NCBI RefSeq assembly: GCF_945859705.1
Contig: NC_079134.1
Span: 32,307,136 to 32,371,135 of the forward strand
From: Episyrphus balteatus
Lineage: Eukaryota; Arthropoda; Insecta; Diptera; Syrphidae
DNA length: 64,000 nt
Direction of reading: 5' to 3'
Of the stretch, positions 12,311 to 24,796 are shown one piece after another (the stretch's first letter is position 1; the number at the start of each line of letters is the position of its first letter). The notes under the pieces are model-generated. The model was not told the DNA's origin and made no database searches. It saw only the letters and a program-made list of their open reading frames with translations. The translations under genes and the position numbers were made by a program.

Positions 12311-12598
12311 TAATAAGTGATAGGTGATGAGTGATAAGTGGTAAGTGATAAGTGATAAGTGATAAGTGATAAGTGATAAGATAAGTGATAAGTTATAAGT
12401 GATAAGTGATAAGTGATAAGTGATAAGTTATAAGTGATAAGTGATAAGTGATAAGTGATAAATGATAAATGATAAGTGATAAGTGATAAGTGATAAGTGA
12501 TAAGTGATAAGTGATAAGTGATAAGTGATAAGTGATAAGTGATAAGTGATAAGTGATAAATGATAAGTGATAAGTGATAAGTGATAAGTGACCAGTGG
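12311..12598 (+). repeat. 7-bp satellite/minisatellite (GTGATAA)n
   Basis: About 290 bp of near-perfect head-to-tail GTGATAA, roughly 40 copies, with occasional variants (GTTATAA, AATGATAA, and one phase slip near 12380). The unit is seven bases and not a multiple of three, so the apparent open frames on the minus strand simply read the repeat. The edges decay into GTGGTAAGTG and GTGACCAGTGG variants, which suggests expansion from an imperfect seed. Confidence 0.95.
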
Positions 12599-13049
12599 CA
12601 AGTGGTTATTGAAAAAAAGTGGCATGTTGCATTGGCCAACTGGAAAACTGCAAGTGGAAACTATCATGTAGGTATGTAGGTACCAAATGGCAAGTGGTAA
12701 GTGGCAACGATAACTGATAAACTAGTTTAACTTGAACTTCTTAAAATTTATATATCGCACACTTAAATATAAGACCTTCCAAACCCGCACACTTTTTTGA
12801 ATTTTTATCCAAAACTGAAACACTTCTTTCCGGACTATTCACAGTTTCAAGCTAGACATCAAGATTCTTGGTAATACCTATTCCAAATATTAACCCTTTC
12901 ACCCAGTCTCTATCCTTTTATTTCATCTTTAGAAAAATATCCTTATTTCGTGCAAACGAGACGAAAACATTTAGTCCCCCTTCTATATGATCCGCAAACC
13001 AACTTATAACCTCCACTATACACCACTCGCAACAGCCCACAGCCGCACG

Positions 13050-14543
13050 GTTGTCCAAAATGACTTATCTCGTTGCAAAAATCATAACTTTTGAACGGAT
13101 TGAGTTAGCGGTACAATTTTTTTTTTTATTTGAAGGACATTTCTAGGGCTGTTATACCAATGAATTTCAATAAAATTATTTCACAGGGTGTTTCGGAATC
13201 ATCGGCCAAAAACAGATTTTCTTTAAAAAAAAAGTTTAAATTAAAATTGGTATGCCATTTTGTAGAAATCACTAATCCACATTTAAAAACAAAATTTCAA
13301 AAAAATACAATGTCCCGTTTTCGAAAATTTAATTTTTCAAAAAAAAATTTCAAAATTTTTTTAAAAATCCAAAAATTATTTTTTTTGAAATTTTATTTTT
13401 GGCTTATATTTGAGTTATATAAGTGCTTCTTCACAAAAAGTTTCGTTGAAATCGAATAAGCCGTTTTGGAGAATATCGGATTTGAAAAAAAACGGTTTTA
13501 TGGCAGGTACCGTAAAAAATCCATTCGGTTCCATTCATTAAGCCGAATAGGGTATGTGTACCAATCAATTGTTGATTCAAAATAAAAATATTTAGCTGCG
13601 CATGCTTGCGCACTGCCGAGATTTTGTACTTTGAAAAAAAATGAAGGCAGAAGGAACAGATTTTCTTTAAAAAAAATGTTTAAATTAAAATTGGTATGCC
13701 ATTTTGTAGAAATCACTAATCCACATCTAAAAACAAAATTTCAAAAAAATACAATGTCCCGTTTTCGAAAATTTTATTTTTCAAAAAAAAAATTTCAAAA
13801 TTTTTTTAAAAATCCAAAAATTATTTTTTTTGAAATTTTATTTTTGGCTTATATTTGAGTTATATAAGTGCTTCTTCAAAAAAAGTTTCGTTGAAATCGA
13901 ATAAGCCGTTTCGGAGAATATCGGATTTAAAAAAAACCGTTCTATGCCAGGTACCGTTAATAATGATTTTCCAAAAAAATTTTTTTCATTAGAAGATAGA
14001 CCTTGTTTTCAAACTTACATTTGAATTTTTTAAACAAAATCGTTGGAGCCGTTTTTGAGCAATTACAGCTTTACTGAAATTGGTGTATGACAAGTACCGT
14101 TATTTTTGGCCCAAAAAAATTAATTCCAAAAACACCTCTGGAGGGTCTCCAAAAAATGCTACATACCAAATTTGAAGTCAATCGGTCCATCCGTTTAGGA
14201 TGTAGATCCTTATACAGACAGACAGACAGACGGACTTCCGGGACCAACTTTTTTGGCATTCTCTATAATCGTAATATCATGGAAAAGTGTAATCTGAACT
14301 TTTTTTAGATGTGAATTAGTGATTTCTACAAAATGGCATACCAATTTTAATTTAAATATTTTTTTTTTAAAGAAAATCGGTTTTCGGCCGATGATTCCTA
14401 AACACCCTGTAAAACAATTTTCTTGAAATTCATTGGTGTAACAGCCCTGGAAATTTCCTTCAAATTAAAAAAAAAACTGTACCGCTACCTCAATCCGTTC
14501 AAAAGTTATGATTTTTGCAACGAGATAAGTCATTTTGGACAAC
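13050..14543. mobile_element. 1.5-kb DNA element with ~250-bp terminal inverted repeats
   Basis: The element starts GTTGTCCAAAATGACTTATC and ends in the inverse. The inverted similarity continues inward for about 250 bp: CGTTGCAAAAATCATAACTTTTG, the GGGCTGTTA or TAACAGCCC block, GAATTTCA, CAGGGTGTTT, CGGCCGATGA-like words and TGGTATGCCATTTTGTAGAAATCACTAAT. The flanks (GCCGCAC and GCCGCCCAC) are similar but not an exact duplication. Inside is a direct duplication of about 300 bp. The region next to the right TIR carries the GACAGACAGACAGACGGACTT block of the dispersed family also seen at 19670 and 23850. Confidence 0.7.
13209..13960 (+). repeat. Internal direct duplication (~300-bp units)
   Basis: The segment 13209-13510 is repeated at 13658-13960 with only a few changes. 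Both run from AACAGATTTTCTTTAAAAAA through TGCCATTTTGTAGAAATC, CAATGTCCCGTTTTCG and GTTTCGTTGAAATCGAATAAG to GGCAGGTACCGTTAA or a similar end. The two look-alike short reading frames here are products of this duplication and are not genes. About 150 bp of different sequence separates the units. Confidence 0.85.
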
Positions 14544-15844
14544 AGTGAGCCGCCCACACTGTGTAAATCCCATCTACTTCTACACATCTCAAGGCTATAT
14601 TTAAATAGATATAGCTTTCAATATACACAAGAACTTGTATTTATAACAAATGTTTGCCCAAAAACGAAGGCAAATCCTTGTTTACATTTTGAGTATATAT
14701 ACGAAAGCAGTCAGCAATGATGATGAGGATGAAGACTGAGAAGAGACGTTTACTGAGTGAAGGGATATTTCATTTCAAGTGTAAGAAATATTTGAAGAAG
14801 GAATCAAATTCTAACAGGTTGTACCTATGTGACTTAAGGATATCCGATTGATATAGGCTTTTACTTTTGTATATGAAGTTTATTGAGTTTATATGAATCT
14901 TTAAGTTTAACAGGAAAGTAAGAAAGAGAGAAAAGTAGGTCAATAAAACCAAAAAGGCTTATTTTGTAAATGATGTTAAAAGATTGAATTCCAATTTATG
15001 AATTTCAAGCAGGATATTTAATTTAAGTACACACATACAACACTTCTTTACCTTTAGGTAAATGTATAGGTAGGTATAGGTATAACACAGGTAGGCATAG
15101 GAACAATACATTACTTAGTTACGGTACTCTCATTGAAAAACCAAGTTATTTGGCTTGTAATTAAGATTTTAAATTGAAATTCAAGACATCAAAGCATGGC
15201 TAATTAATTTTGAGGGCGAAATTTCAATTTTGTGAGAAATTGATTGAATATAATGGTAAGGTTTGTTATGGAAATGTTATTAGAAAAAATGTTGTTTTTT
15301 TTTTTTTTGTTTTGCTTTGTAAATTTGTTTTTAATTATACAAAGAAACAAAAAACAATCAATGAGGGTATGATGAAAAATTCCTTCGTTTTTATTATTTG
15401 TTTATTATGTATTTTTGTAGATGAATCAAGAATAATTATTTCATAATGATGAAATGTTAATTTGCTTATCGATTTCAAAAAACACTTAAATACCTAGAAT
15501 AAATATCAATTAAACAGGTTAAACAAAATTTCATTGATGAATTAAAACGAGTTTTTTTATTGTATAAAAGGAATGCCATTATATTAACTCTTTGGGAAGC
15601 AAGCAAATAAAAAGAAAATAATTATGATTTCCAAATTCAAATAACTGTTCGCGGTCAATTTGGTTTCAAAATTCTGTTTCATTTTTATTAATGTTAGATT
15701 CATTACGGGGTTCTCCAGCTATAGCTAGGTTAAAAAACGCTAACAATAATGTCATCATAGCAAAAACTTTAAGAATTTCAGACACACATTTTTTTAGTAG
15801 GTGTCTTAAGAAGACTGTGAGAGTTATTCAATAATCATTCTTAA
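14544..15844. other. Non-coding DNA
   Basis: No gene or transposon recognised. A TATATATA stretch near 14694 and a run of GGTATAGGTA-like words at 15055-15105 are the only local structure. The short open frames are chance. Confidence 0.5.
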
Positions 15845-16010
15845 ACAAAACCGACTTCCATGGATCCAAACGGTTTTATGGTTTTTCTCATAGTTTCTAT
15901 AGCCAGAACTGAACGGAACCACACTGCAGACACCAGCTCTCCTATACAAAAAGAAATATCAAAATTGGTTCACTCAGTCCAAAGTTATGAGGCAACAAAC
16001 TTAAAAAAAA
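15845..16010 (-). repeat. CCGACTTCC dispersed repeat fragment
   Basis: Carries AAACCGACTTCCATGGATCC, then ACTGCAGACACCAGCTCTCC, CAAAATTGGTTCACTCAGTCC and AAAGTTATG. The interior is the inverse of 8930-9040 in the element at 8548-10608. A short relative lies at 55465-55580. I have seen similar text in several insect genomes, but I cannot name the class. Confidence 0.55.
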
Positions 16011-16734
16011 AAAGACGATGATTTTACGTGATAACGTCGTCAGAAAACAAGTTGTGTGGTTTTGTTTAAAATTAGTCAATTGAAGAGTTTACTTTTTTCA
16101 AACAATCATAATTTACAAGAAAAAGCTAAAAAAAAATACCTTTTTTATTTTCTCATTATATTAATTTTTTATTTAAAAGCTTACAAAAAAAATTATGCAA
16201 TTTAAAAGCCAAGTATTTTTTCTTTTATTTTATAAATTTTTATAATGCGCAAAGAGTATAAAAATAATTTATTGAAAACAATCATTTTCATCAAAAAAGC
16301 AAAGAAAACATGAATTTTTATCTTCTCACGTCATTAATTCCATTTTTTTTCCCTAACAACCTATACAAAAATTTATACCATCTGAAAGCTTATTGTCTAA
16401 TCTCAAAATATATATATCGATCAGGTCTAAAAACGGTCAAAAAACGTGTTTTTTTAAAATTTGTTTCTTCCGTTATTCAGTCAAAGCTCACTAAACGATT
16501 TCAAGTTTTTGCACATGTATGCATAAAACCTACATGTCCTATAAGTTTGAGATTTTTTGAACGCTAAAAAAAAAAGCTAAATATCAAAAATTACCCAAAA
16601 ATACCGCTAAAAAAAAAGGTGTTGGAAAAAAATCCGTATCAATTACAATTTATTTTTTATTTAATGCATTTTTTACCCTTGAGTCCTCTTTATAATTAAT
16701 TGGAGGTCTCACATTTAAAACGGATGAAGTAAAA

Positions 16735-18620
16735 ATAAAATGCACGACTGGGTTATACGAACTTGCTCTTAGGGATCCAGTTGCTAGAATTTTTAGGACT
16801 TTTTATATAGAAACTAGCTGACCCGGCGGACTTCGTTCCGCCATTTCTTGTATTTATTTCCAATTTTCGACTTTGTAATGAACAAAAAAAAGGGGATTAA
16901 AACTTTAAAAGTTTGTAAGATGAGTCTAAAAATATTCACTTTTAAACTTTTAGCAAAAAGTAGCCTAAGTAAAATGCTCACTACATGCACTACAATGCTG
17001 CACCACACAAAATTTCACAATGCAAAGTTATTAACTCTTTCAAACGTTTTTTCCATAAATATTTCAATACGGCTTGTTACGGCACTTTAAAAAATCAGCG
17101 TTTTGCAAATACACCCTATTATCAATATCGCACTTTAACGGCTCTTTATAAATTTGAATAATGTGTATGCTATTTAGCCTGCCCTTTCTTACGCCCATTT
17201 TTACTCGACTTTAGAAAATATTTTGATCTCTCTTTTTGGTACCTACATATAGTTAAATTTTTTCGTAAAGCATGTGCGAGTCAGCGGAAATATGCTAACC
17301 CATAATGTGCATGAGCGTGGTTCGCTCAACTGGTTCGCTCGGCAAGCTATTCCTACGCTATGAAAAGCATGGCGTTATGTGAATTTCTCAAAATTGATTG
17401 TAAGCAACATGGATGCAATGGAGAGAATCAATTTAATTGTCTCTTAATAAAAACAAAAAAAACATATACTTTATTTTCTCATGCTATAAATCAATTTTTT
17501 CGATGACAACCTATAATAAATTTTAGATCATGTGAAAGCCTATTATTTCACCTTTCACATGACGTTTTAATGATATTTCTACGATTCCTACAAAAAAAGT
17601 AAGAATTTTTTAAAGCCAACCATATCAAAAGTTCAAACTGAGATTACGGTACTTCCCACACTGGTCACCACCACTGGTGGCTGGTCATGATCAACCGATC
17701 TCCACAGGTGTTTTTAGGTATTTCTCAAGTTTTTAATTTAACATTATGTAGCTTGTAGTTGATGTACGGCTATGTGCGATATCTGCGATCAAATGAAAGG
17801 TAATATCATCAAGATGCTCAATAAAGTTAAATACAATTTTTATGTGCTCTCAATCAAAAGATGTGACGTGTTGAAAAATAGAACTTTATTTTACCGTTAT
17901 TCAAGATTGTGTTTACATTTTGATACAAATATACAATTATAGTCTTGCTTATTATCTATCTACACAGTAAATTTCATTCATTTATATGTTGAAGAAAAAG
18001 AGATAAAAATAAAAAACAGTTAAAAACGGCCAAAAAAATTGGAACAAAAAAACTTGTTTTTCCCGTTATTCGGTCAAAAATCATTTTAAAAATTCAATTA
18101 TAATTAAAACCCATATGTCCTATTAATTTAAAATTTTTCGCAAATTTTTTAAAAATTCCTTGTTTTTTTCAAAAATTCATATTTAAAAGTACAGGGTCTA
18201 TGAAAAAAATCCGTATGAGACGCCTATTTTTTTTTAGTATCTTTCTAATGGTGTAATTCAAATTTCTGTCCAAAATTTTGCCTATCTGTAATTAATCTTT
18301 TGTCGAAGGTATATCACATGTTTTGACTGCAAAAAACCTTAACAACTTAATTTTGAAATTTTTTAGAATTTTTTCATTACCTTTTCCAAACTAACAAAAA
18401 TGTATCTATCAATTTAAAAAAATCAGATCTCTAAAACTTACCGTTTAGAAAATAGCCTCTTTTTTCAATGTACTGTTACCCCTATTTACCCTATAAAATC
18501 ATCAATTTTTTTTGTAATAAACTTTCTACTCTTATTCCTCTTTTATTAAAAAAAAATTAAAGAAAATCAGACAACCGGTTTGGCCGGTTAGCGAACGTAC
18601 ACAAAACCAAACTTTAATTT
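16735..18620. repeat. Mosaic of dispersed-repeat fragments
   Basis: No gene. From left to right: a GCACGACTGGG end motif at about 16742; CTAGCTGACCCGGCGGACTT at about 16815, a motif common in arthropod interspersed repeats; the repeat block at 17480-17890 that matches 9100-9480; and the block at 18270-18560 that matches 1775-2110. A CAACCGGTTTGGCCGGTTAG palindromic word lies near 18580. The pieces are old and overlapping, and individual element ends could not be fixed. Confidence 0.5.
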
Positions 18621-19259
18621 ACTATATATAAGAATATCACATCAGCCACCCATACAGTAGGCCCCAGTGTGCACCAGTGTATGAAGTTAGCAAAATAGTG
18701 AACTGACCAATATCATTAACATTACCATCATTAATGGCATCACGAAGTTGAAAGTAGGTACTCCTCAGAATTGAACTTCTTTTGATCAAAAAAAATAGAA
18801 TTTAATCGTTCTTTTTTTGCATACATACCTAAATACATATCCACAGCATGACACAACAAAATCTGATTAAATTCATGTTTGCGAACTATTAACATGTACG
18901 CAAATGTTGTCAAAATCAGGCCTTAAACGATAATAATTATTTTGAAAGCCTGTCTAATAAATTTGTTTACAAATTAAGCTTATTTTTTTTTTAAGTGAGA
19001 GTGTTTTTTTACTCGTACAAATTGACAGCTATGTAAAGATGCGAGAAAAGGTATTATTTTTTTTGTATACAAACCATCTACACATTAATACCTTTCAAAC
19101 AAAAAAAAAAATTACCAAAATCGGACCAGCCAAACGCGAGTTTATCGGCCACACACACTAAATGAACTCATTTTTATATATAAGATTTAGTAAATGTAAT
19201 TATTGTAGGAACCTATACATAAAAAAAAATTAAAAAAAACATGAAAATCGTTTTATAAA

Positions 19260-19740
19260 GAAATAAAACAACATTTGAAATCGAATTGATTTTTTTTTAT
19301 CCAAAAATTATTTTTTTCAAAATTTTATTTTTGGCTTCTATTAAAATTAAATAATAGTAATTTCGGAGAAAATCGGAATAAAAAAAAAAAAAACGGTTCT
19401 ATTGCAGGTACCGTTAATAATGATTTTCAAAAAAAAGTTTTTTTCATTAAAAGATAGACCTTTTTTCAAAAACTTACATTTTTTAACAAAATCGTTGGAG
19501 CCATTTTTGAGAAATTTCAACTTTACTAAAATCAGTTTATGTATGATAAGTACTGTTAATTTTGGTAAAAAAAAAGTAATTCCAAAAACCAGTTAGGAGA
19601 GTCACCAAATAACGCTTCATACCAAATTTGACATTAACCGGTCCATTCATTTAGGCTACAGCTTCGTATACAGACAGACAGACGGACTTCTGGGTCCCAC
19701 TTTTTTCTCTATCATCGTAATGTCATTTCGAAAGTAAAAA
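19260..19740 (+). repeat. GGTACCGTTAATAATG-family repeat copy
   Basis: Shares block order with the interior of 13050-14543: CGGTTCTATTGCAGGTACCG, TTTTCATTAAAAGATAGACC, AAAATCGTTGGAGCC, CCATTCATTTAGGCT, CAGACAGACAGACGGACTTC, then GGGTCCCACTTTTTT. The inverse is seen at 23800-24560, with remnants at 52430-52830 and 62940-63040. This is one of the most abundant repeats in the window; class unknown. Confidence 0.65.
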
Positions 19741-22376
19741 TGTAGATCTTGTGCCAAAATCTGTACAAAACTTAACTCTATTCAGATCTGTCATTAATTT
19801 CTTCAAAAAGTATTTCGTTTCAAACTGTCATTTGTTCGAGAAAAACATTCACCTTAAGATTCAATGGTCACCTATTAACTTTAGCTCGTTATATCTCCGA
19901 TTCACTTTTTCTGACTTGGTTTACCTACTTCAGCTTTTAGACCTCCAATTAATACTATTTTTTTAAAGTCCTTGGCTTTTTGGAATAATTATACTTCCAT
20001 TTTTTGATCAACACAAGCTTATTCCCGAATTTTATTTGAATGATCTCAGAGGTCAACCTGGCCAACCGTTATAAAGTTATGATCTTTTTCACATCGAGAT
20101 CATATTAGAAAGGAAAAAGAAGATGGAGGTAAAAATTTGTTTTTTTTTTTTATCAGCATTTTAGGTCAACCTTAAATGCAAAGGTATATTTCTTCCTTTT
20201 GAATAAAAAAATAATACATATAATATCAAAGGTAACCTTTAACAAACACACTGCATAACATTAAAGTCATCAAACAAATTGACCTTGAAAATTTTATATA
20301 GCTTAGAAATTAAAACAAACCTGTTAAGTATGTAAATTATTGTGACAGAAATGCATTTTTCTTTGATGAGTCTATTACAAAGACCGACAAAATCAAAAGA
20401 TGTACTGTGACATTCTTTTTCTTAGCCTTTGTATATACAAAACCTCTTCCGAAAATGAAAAATTCATGTACCCAAAATATTATCATTTAAAATTATTCTC
20501 TCTTCTTATACCGGATGTCTTCTTCCCTCATAACTTATACATTATGAATTTTATTTTTATTTTTTTTTTTTGCATATGAAAATGAGTCATTTTTACCAAC
20601 ATTTATATTTTTTACCCTAAAGTCTTCGCATGTTAAAGACAAAACAAAATAATGAAAAAAAAAAAAAACAAAATCTATGCAAATCGAGTTTGACGAGTAG
20701 ATACTCCATTCCATGGTTTTTTATTCATTGAATAAAAAAAAAAAAATAAATATAAAACAAAGTTTTATGTAAATAAATTCTTTGTTATTGTATTTAAAAA
20801 AATCATTATTCAAATCTTGAAGCAAACAAAAAAATATAAATAATCACTGTACCTCACTTTTATTCAAATTGCCATGCGTCAAATACTTTGACATTGTTTT
20901 GTTAATGACCCATAGAATTAAGCAAAGTATATCACACAGCTGAAAACACTCTGAGACTTTTGAATAGATTCAATTTGTACCTATACTATAATTTATTAGA
21001 AGCTAAAAACTATGACGTATATTTACTCAGAATGGAAATTTAAATGCTTCCATATTCTTTATTCCATGTTGGCACAGCTATCAGTATCAAAAAAGTATAT
21101 CTTTAAGTTGAGCAAAAATTAGTCCTTTAAACAAATGTTAAGTTCTATTTATATGACCCAGAGTGTACACCACGTTTCTTAAAGCAAAACAGAGGCCTCT
21201 CCTAGCCCCCTTTTGAGAAAAATGCAAATTTCTAACTTACAAAATTCAGAGCATGCATTTATATCTGTTGGATACGTAACCTATCTAAATGCATAGTATA
21301 GGTATTCCTCTGAGTTGTTGTGTGTTTGTGTGTACTTTGTTGGGGGAAATCACTTAAGGGGCTTAGACGAGAGAGAGAGATACATTCAAGAAATTTATGT
21401 CAGAATTAAAAGATTTGTTTATGCAACTTGTATAAGTTGATTGTTTCTTAAGTGTTGCAATGAATGTAATGCAAAGATATAAAGAGGTCTATTCGTGTAG
21501 ATAGATTCTTTGCTTTTAATTAATGCAATTGGTTGCTTCTGTGTGAAAAAAATGAGAAACAATTTCAATCAATTTATTATGTAGATTCACACTCATTTAG
21601 TAGTGCCGAAATTTTCAAGTACCTACCTAGTTTGTAAGTTATTGAATAGGTTGATATATGTTTATGTATATTGAAATTTTTATTCATAAAAAAATATTTT
21701 TTTACAATTTGAAAATCGATATTTCGAAAACGAATATATAATTTATAAAAATCAATTCATTTTAGCAATAAGGCTTATTGAAAATAGTAAAAGCTGCATT
21801 AGTACTTTGTTTTTTTTTTTTGTTGTATTTGCCCCCGAAATATTGATTTAGGGATAATGAACTTCAGTCTTTGCAAAAATTAAACCTTTGTCAATTTTCA
21901 ACAGATTTTCATAAATTTGTTTTTTAATTATTATGGTTTAATTCAAAAGTATGCTAAAAATAAATGTCCAAGTGGAGAAAATTCAGGAGAAAAAACACTA
22001 TTTTTGAAAAACTTATGTTTATAAAGTCTTGGTTTTTTTAAACCAAAACTAAACATTTTATAATATTATATCGTTGCAAAGGTCTAAATATTGGCATGAC
22101 ATAAAAACTGTTACAAATAACTCATTCATGCATATTTTTGGTCAGTTATTTTTTTCATACATTAAATTTGTTGGTTTTGACTTTAAACGTCCATATCTCG
22201 AGTTGCAGATTTTTTAAAACTATCATTTGTATGTTTGATTTTCATATATTTATAATACCTATCGATTCCAATATCAATCTTTTTTCGATCACCTTTTGTT
22301 TAGCTTTGTGACCTTATCTAAATTCATCTTTGTCTACCCTGCTCAAATTTCAAATTTCTAAAAATCCAGAATGGGA
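19741..22376. other. Non-coding DNA
   Basis: No gene or element boundary recognised over 2.6 kb. Contents are poly-A/T tracts, a short GA tract near 21371-21380 and otherwise unremarkable AT-rich sequence. Confidence 0.45.
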
Positions 22377-22662
22377 TCGGGTCAAAATTCTGGCTTCAAA
22401 ATTCTGCTTTTCAAAATTCTGCTTTTTTAACGAAAATTCTTATTTTCAAAATTCTGTTTTTTTTCTATTCTGCTTTTCAAAATTCTGCTTTTTAAAATTC
22501 TGCTTTTCAAAATTCTGCCATTATTATACTCAACCAAAAAAAATCTGCCAATTCTGTTTTTTTTTTTATAGCATATGCGTTGACTAAAGAAAAACACACC
22601 TCATTAATGTAATTCAACATTAGTACTTTTCTAAATTTTTTACTTGCGATATAGGTACTATA

Positions 22663-23744
22663 CAGGGTGTCCCAAAAGTAATGGATCAAACGAAATATGC
22701 TGATAGGCCAACTTAAGGGCTCTCAGAATTTGGTAACTTGTTCATCCCAAATCCTTACGGTTTTCGATTTAATGCAGTTTTTGTGAAATTTCGAAAAATG
22801 CCGACTTTGCATCAGTATTTTGCTTATTCCGCTCATAATTGATTTTTTGTTTTTTACAATTCTTCCACTAAAACGTTGCCTAATAATAGGAAATAATTAA
22901 TTAATCAAAATATTTTCTTTATTTCATACGCCATTTTGCTGCAAATTAATTAACAGTTTCATGTTTTATAAAAACTCAATTTCTTACTTTTATTTCAGAG
23001 CAGCACCCCGAAAAAAAATTGTAGGGTGTGATACTGGTTTATTATTTTAAAAACTTGCCGTGTTATTGCAGTTTTCAAAAATGTATAAAAATTTCCAAAA
23101 GTGAAATTAGAACGAAAGATATTACAATTTAAATGTAACAAAACAGGGTTTTTCAGGGAAAAATAACAAACAAAAGTCGAGACTTTTATTCAAAAAAAAA
23201 ATAAACAAACAACAGTCGAGAAAATGTGTTTATTTTTCTTTGTTATTTTTCTCTGGAAAGCCCTGTTTTGTTGCATTTAAATTGTAATATCTTTCGTTCT
23301 AATTTCAACTTTGAAAATTTTTATACATTTTTGAAAACTGCAATAACACGGCAAGTTTTTAAAATAATAAACCAGTATCACACCATACAATTTTTTTTCG
23401 GGGTGCTGCTCTGAAATAAAAGTAAGAAATTGAGTTTTTATAAAACATGAAACTGTTAATTATTTTGCAGCAAAATGGCGTATGAAATAAAAAAATATTT
23501 TGATTAATTAATTATTTCCTATTATTAGGCAACGTTTTAGTGGAAGAATTGTAAAAAACAAAAATCAATTATGAGCGGAATAAGCAAAATACTGATGCAA
23601 AGTCGGCATTTTTCGAAATTTCACAAAAACTGCATTAAATCGAAAACCGTAAGGATTTGGGATGAACAAGTTACCAAATTCTGAGAACCCTTAAGTTGGC
23701 CTATCAGCATATTTCGTTTGATCCATTACTTTTGGGACACCCTG
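22663..23744. mobile_element. Palindromic mariner-type MITE, TA target duplication
   Basis: This is a 1082-bp element starting CAGGGTGTCCCAAAAGTAAT and ending in its inverse, with TA immediately outside both ends (22661-22662 and 23745-23746). The two arms, each about 500 bp, are nearly perfect inverted repeats around a loop at about 23160-23235. The CAGGGTGTCC terminus and TA duplication are typical of Tc1/mariner-superfamily elements. One half-copy lies at the centre of the giant foldback (33579-33798). A terminal fragment with GAGGGTGTCCCATAAGTGGA is at about 59544. No transposase frame; the 62-codon frame on the right arm is not coding. Confidence 0.85.
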
Positions 23745-23789
23745 TATATCAAGTTATGCATTCGTACAAAAAAAAAAAGTTGAGATAAC

Positions 23790-24796
23790 ATTTTTCCATG
23801 ACATTACGATGGTAGACAATGCCAAAAAAGTGGGTCCCGGAAGTCCGTCTGTCTGTCTGTCTGTCTGTCAGTCTGTCAGTCTGTCAGTCTGTCAGTCTGT
23901 CAGTCTGTCAGTCTGTCAGTCTGTCAGTCTGTCAGTCTGTCAGTCTGTCAGTCTGTCAGTCTGTCAGTCTGTCAGTCTGTCTGTCTGTCTGTCTGTATAA
24001 GGAGCTACAGCCTAAACGGATGGACCGATTAATGTCAAACTTGGTATATAGCGTTATTTGGTGACTCTCCAGAGGGGTTTTTGGAATTAATTTTTTTGGA
24101 CCAAAAATAACGGTACTTGTCATATACCGATTTTAGTAAAATTGAAATATCTCAAAAACGGCTCCAACGATTTTGTTTAAAAAATTCAAATGTTAGTTTT
24201 GTGCTAAGGTCTATATTTCAATGAAAAATTTTTTTTTTGAAAATCATTATTAACGGTACCTGCCATAGAACCGTTTTTTTCAAATTCGAATATCTCCGAA
24301 ACTTCTAATTCGATTTCAACGAAACTTTTTGTGAAGAAGCATTTATATAATTTAAATATAAACCAAAAATAAAATTTCCAAAAAAATAATTTTTGGATTT
24401 TTAAAAAAAAATTTTGAAAATTGTTTTTGAAAAATCAAATTTTCGAAAACGGGACATTGAATTTTTTTGAAATTTTGTTTTTAGATGTTGATTAGTGATT
24501 TCTACAAAATAGCATAAAATTTTATTTTAAAATTTTTTTTCCAAAAAACTATTTATAAAAAATAGTTTTTTTAAAAAACGGCTCTAACGATTTTGAAATT
24601 TTTTTTTTCTATAAATGCACGTTAATATATCAATCAAAACTGCATACTTGTTTTGGAGGGCAATTTAATTTCAGATTTTATTTTATTTTTTTAAAAAACA
24701 AATTTTATTCCCAAATTTCTATATAAAAAGTCTTAAAAATTTAAGCAACTTTAACTCCAAGAGCAAGTTCGTGCGACCCAGTCGTGCATTTTATTT
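23790..24796 (-). repeat. Dispersed repeat inserted in the AATTCTG element
   Basis: Runs from CATTACGATGGTAGACAATG to CCCAGTCGTGCATTTTATTT. It is the inverse of the order seen at 13200-14280 and 19260-19740: GTGGGTCCCGG, the GTCTGTC tract, ACGGATGGACCGATTAATG, GGCTCCAACGATTTTG, CGGTACCTGCCATAGAACCG, CGAAAACGGGACATTG. It joins the GACGGAC-type and GCACGACTGGG-type ends in one unit, so these two motifs are probably opposite ends of one transposon family of about 1 kb. Confidence 0.6.
23846..23998 (+). repeat. GTCTGTCA microsatellite expansion
   Basis: About 150 bp of GTCTGTCA octamers (about 14 copies) bracketed by plain GTCT tetramers. It lies exactly where other copies of the surrounding repeat carry two to four GTCT or GTCC words, so the array expanded in this copy only. 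The apparent reading frame full of Ser-Val-Cys is a by-product. Confidence 0.95.

Noticed and set aside
12241..12667. Open frames of 132 and 79 codons rich in Tyr-His-Leu-Ser-Leu-Ile
   Set aside because: They are translations of the GTGATAA satellite; a 7-bp unit without stops gives open frames automatically.
13130..13858. Two near-identical short proteins with NRFSLKK and CHFVEITNPHLKTKFQ
   Set aside because: They come from a direct duplication of a non-coding transposon interior, and related copies elsewhere carry stops in this frame.
23809..24064. Ser/Val/Cys-rich frames
   Set aside because: Translation of the GTCTGTCA microsatellite.
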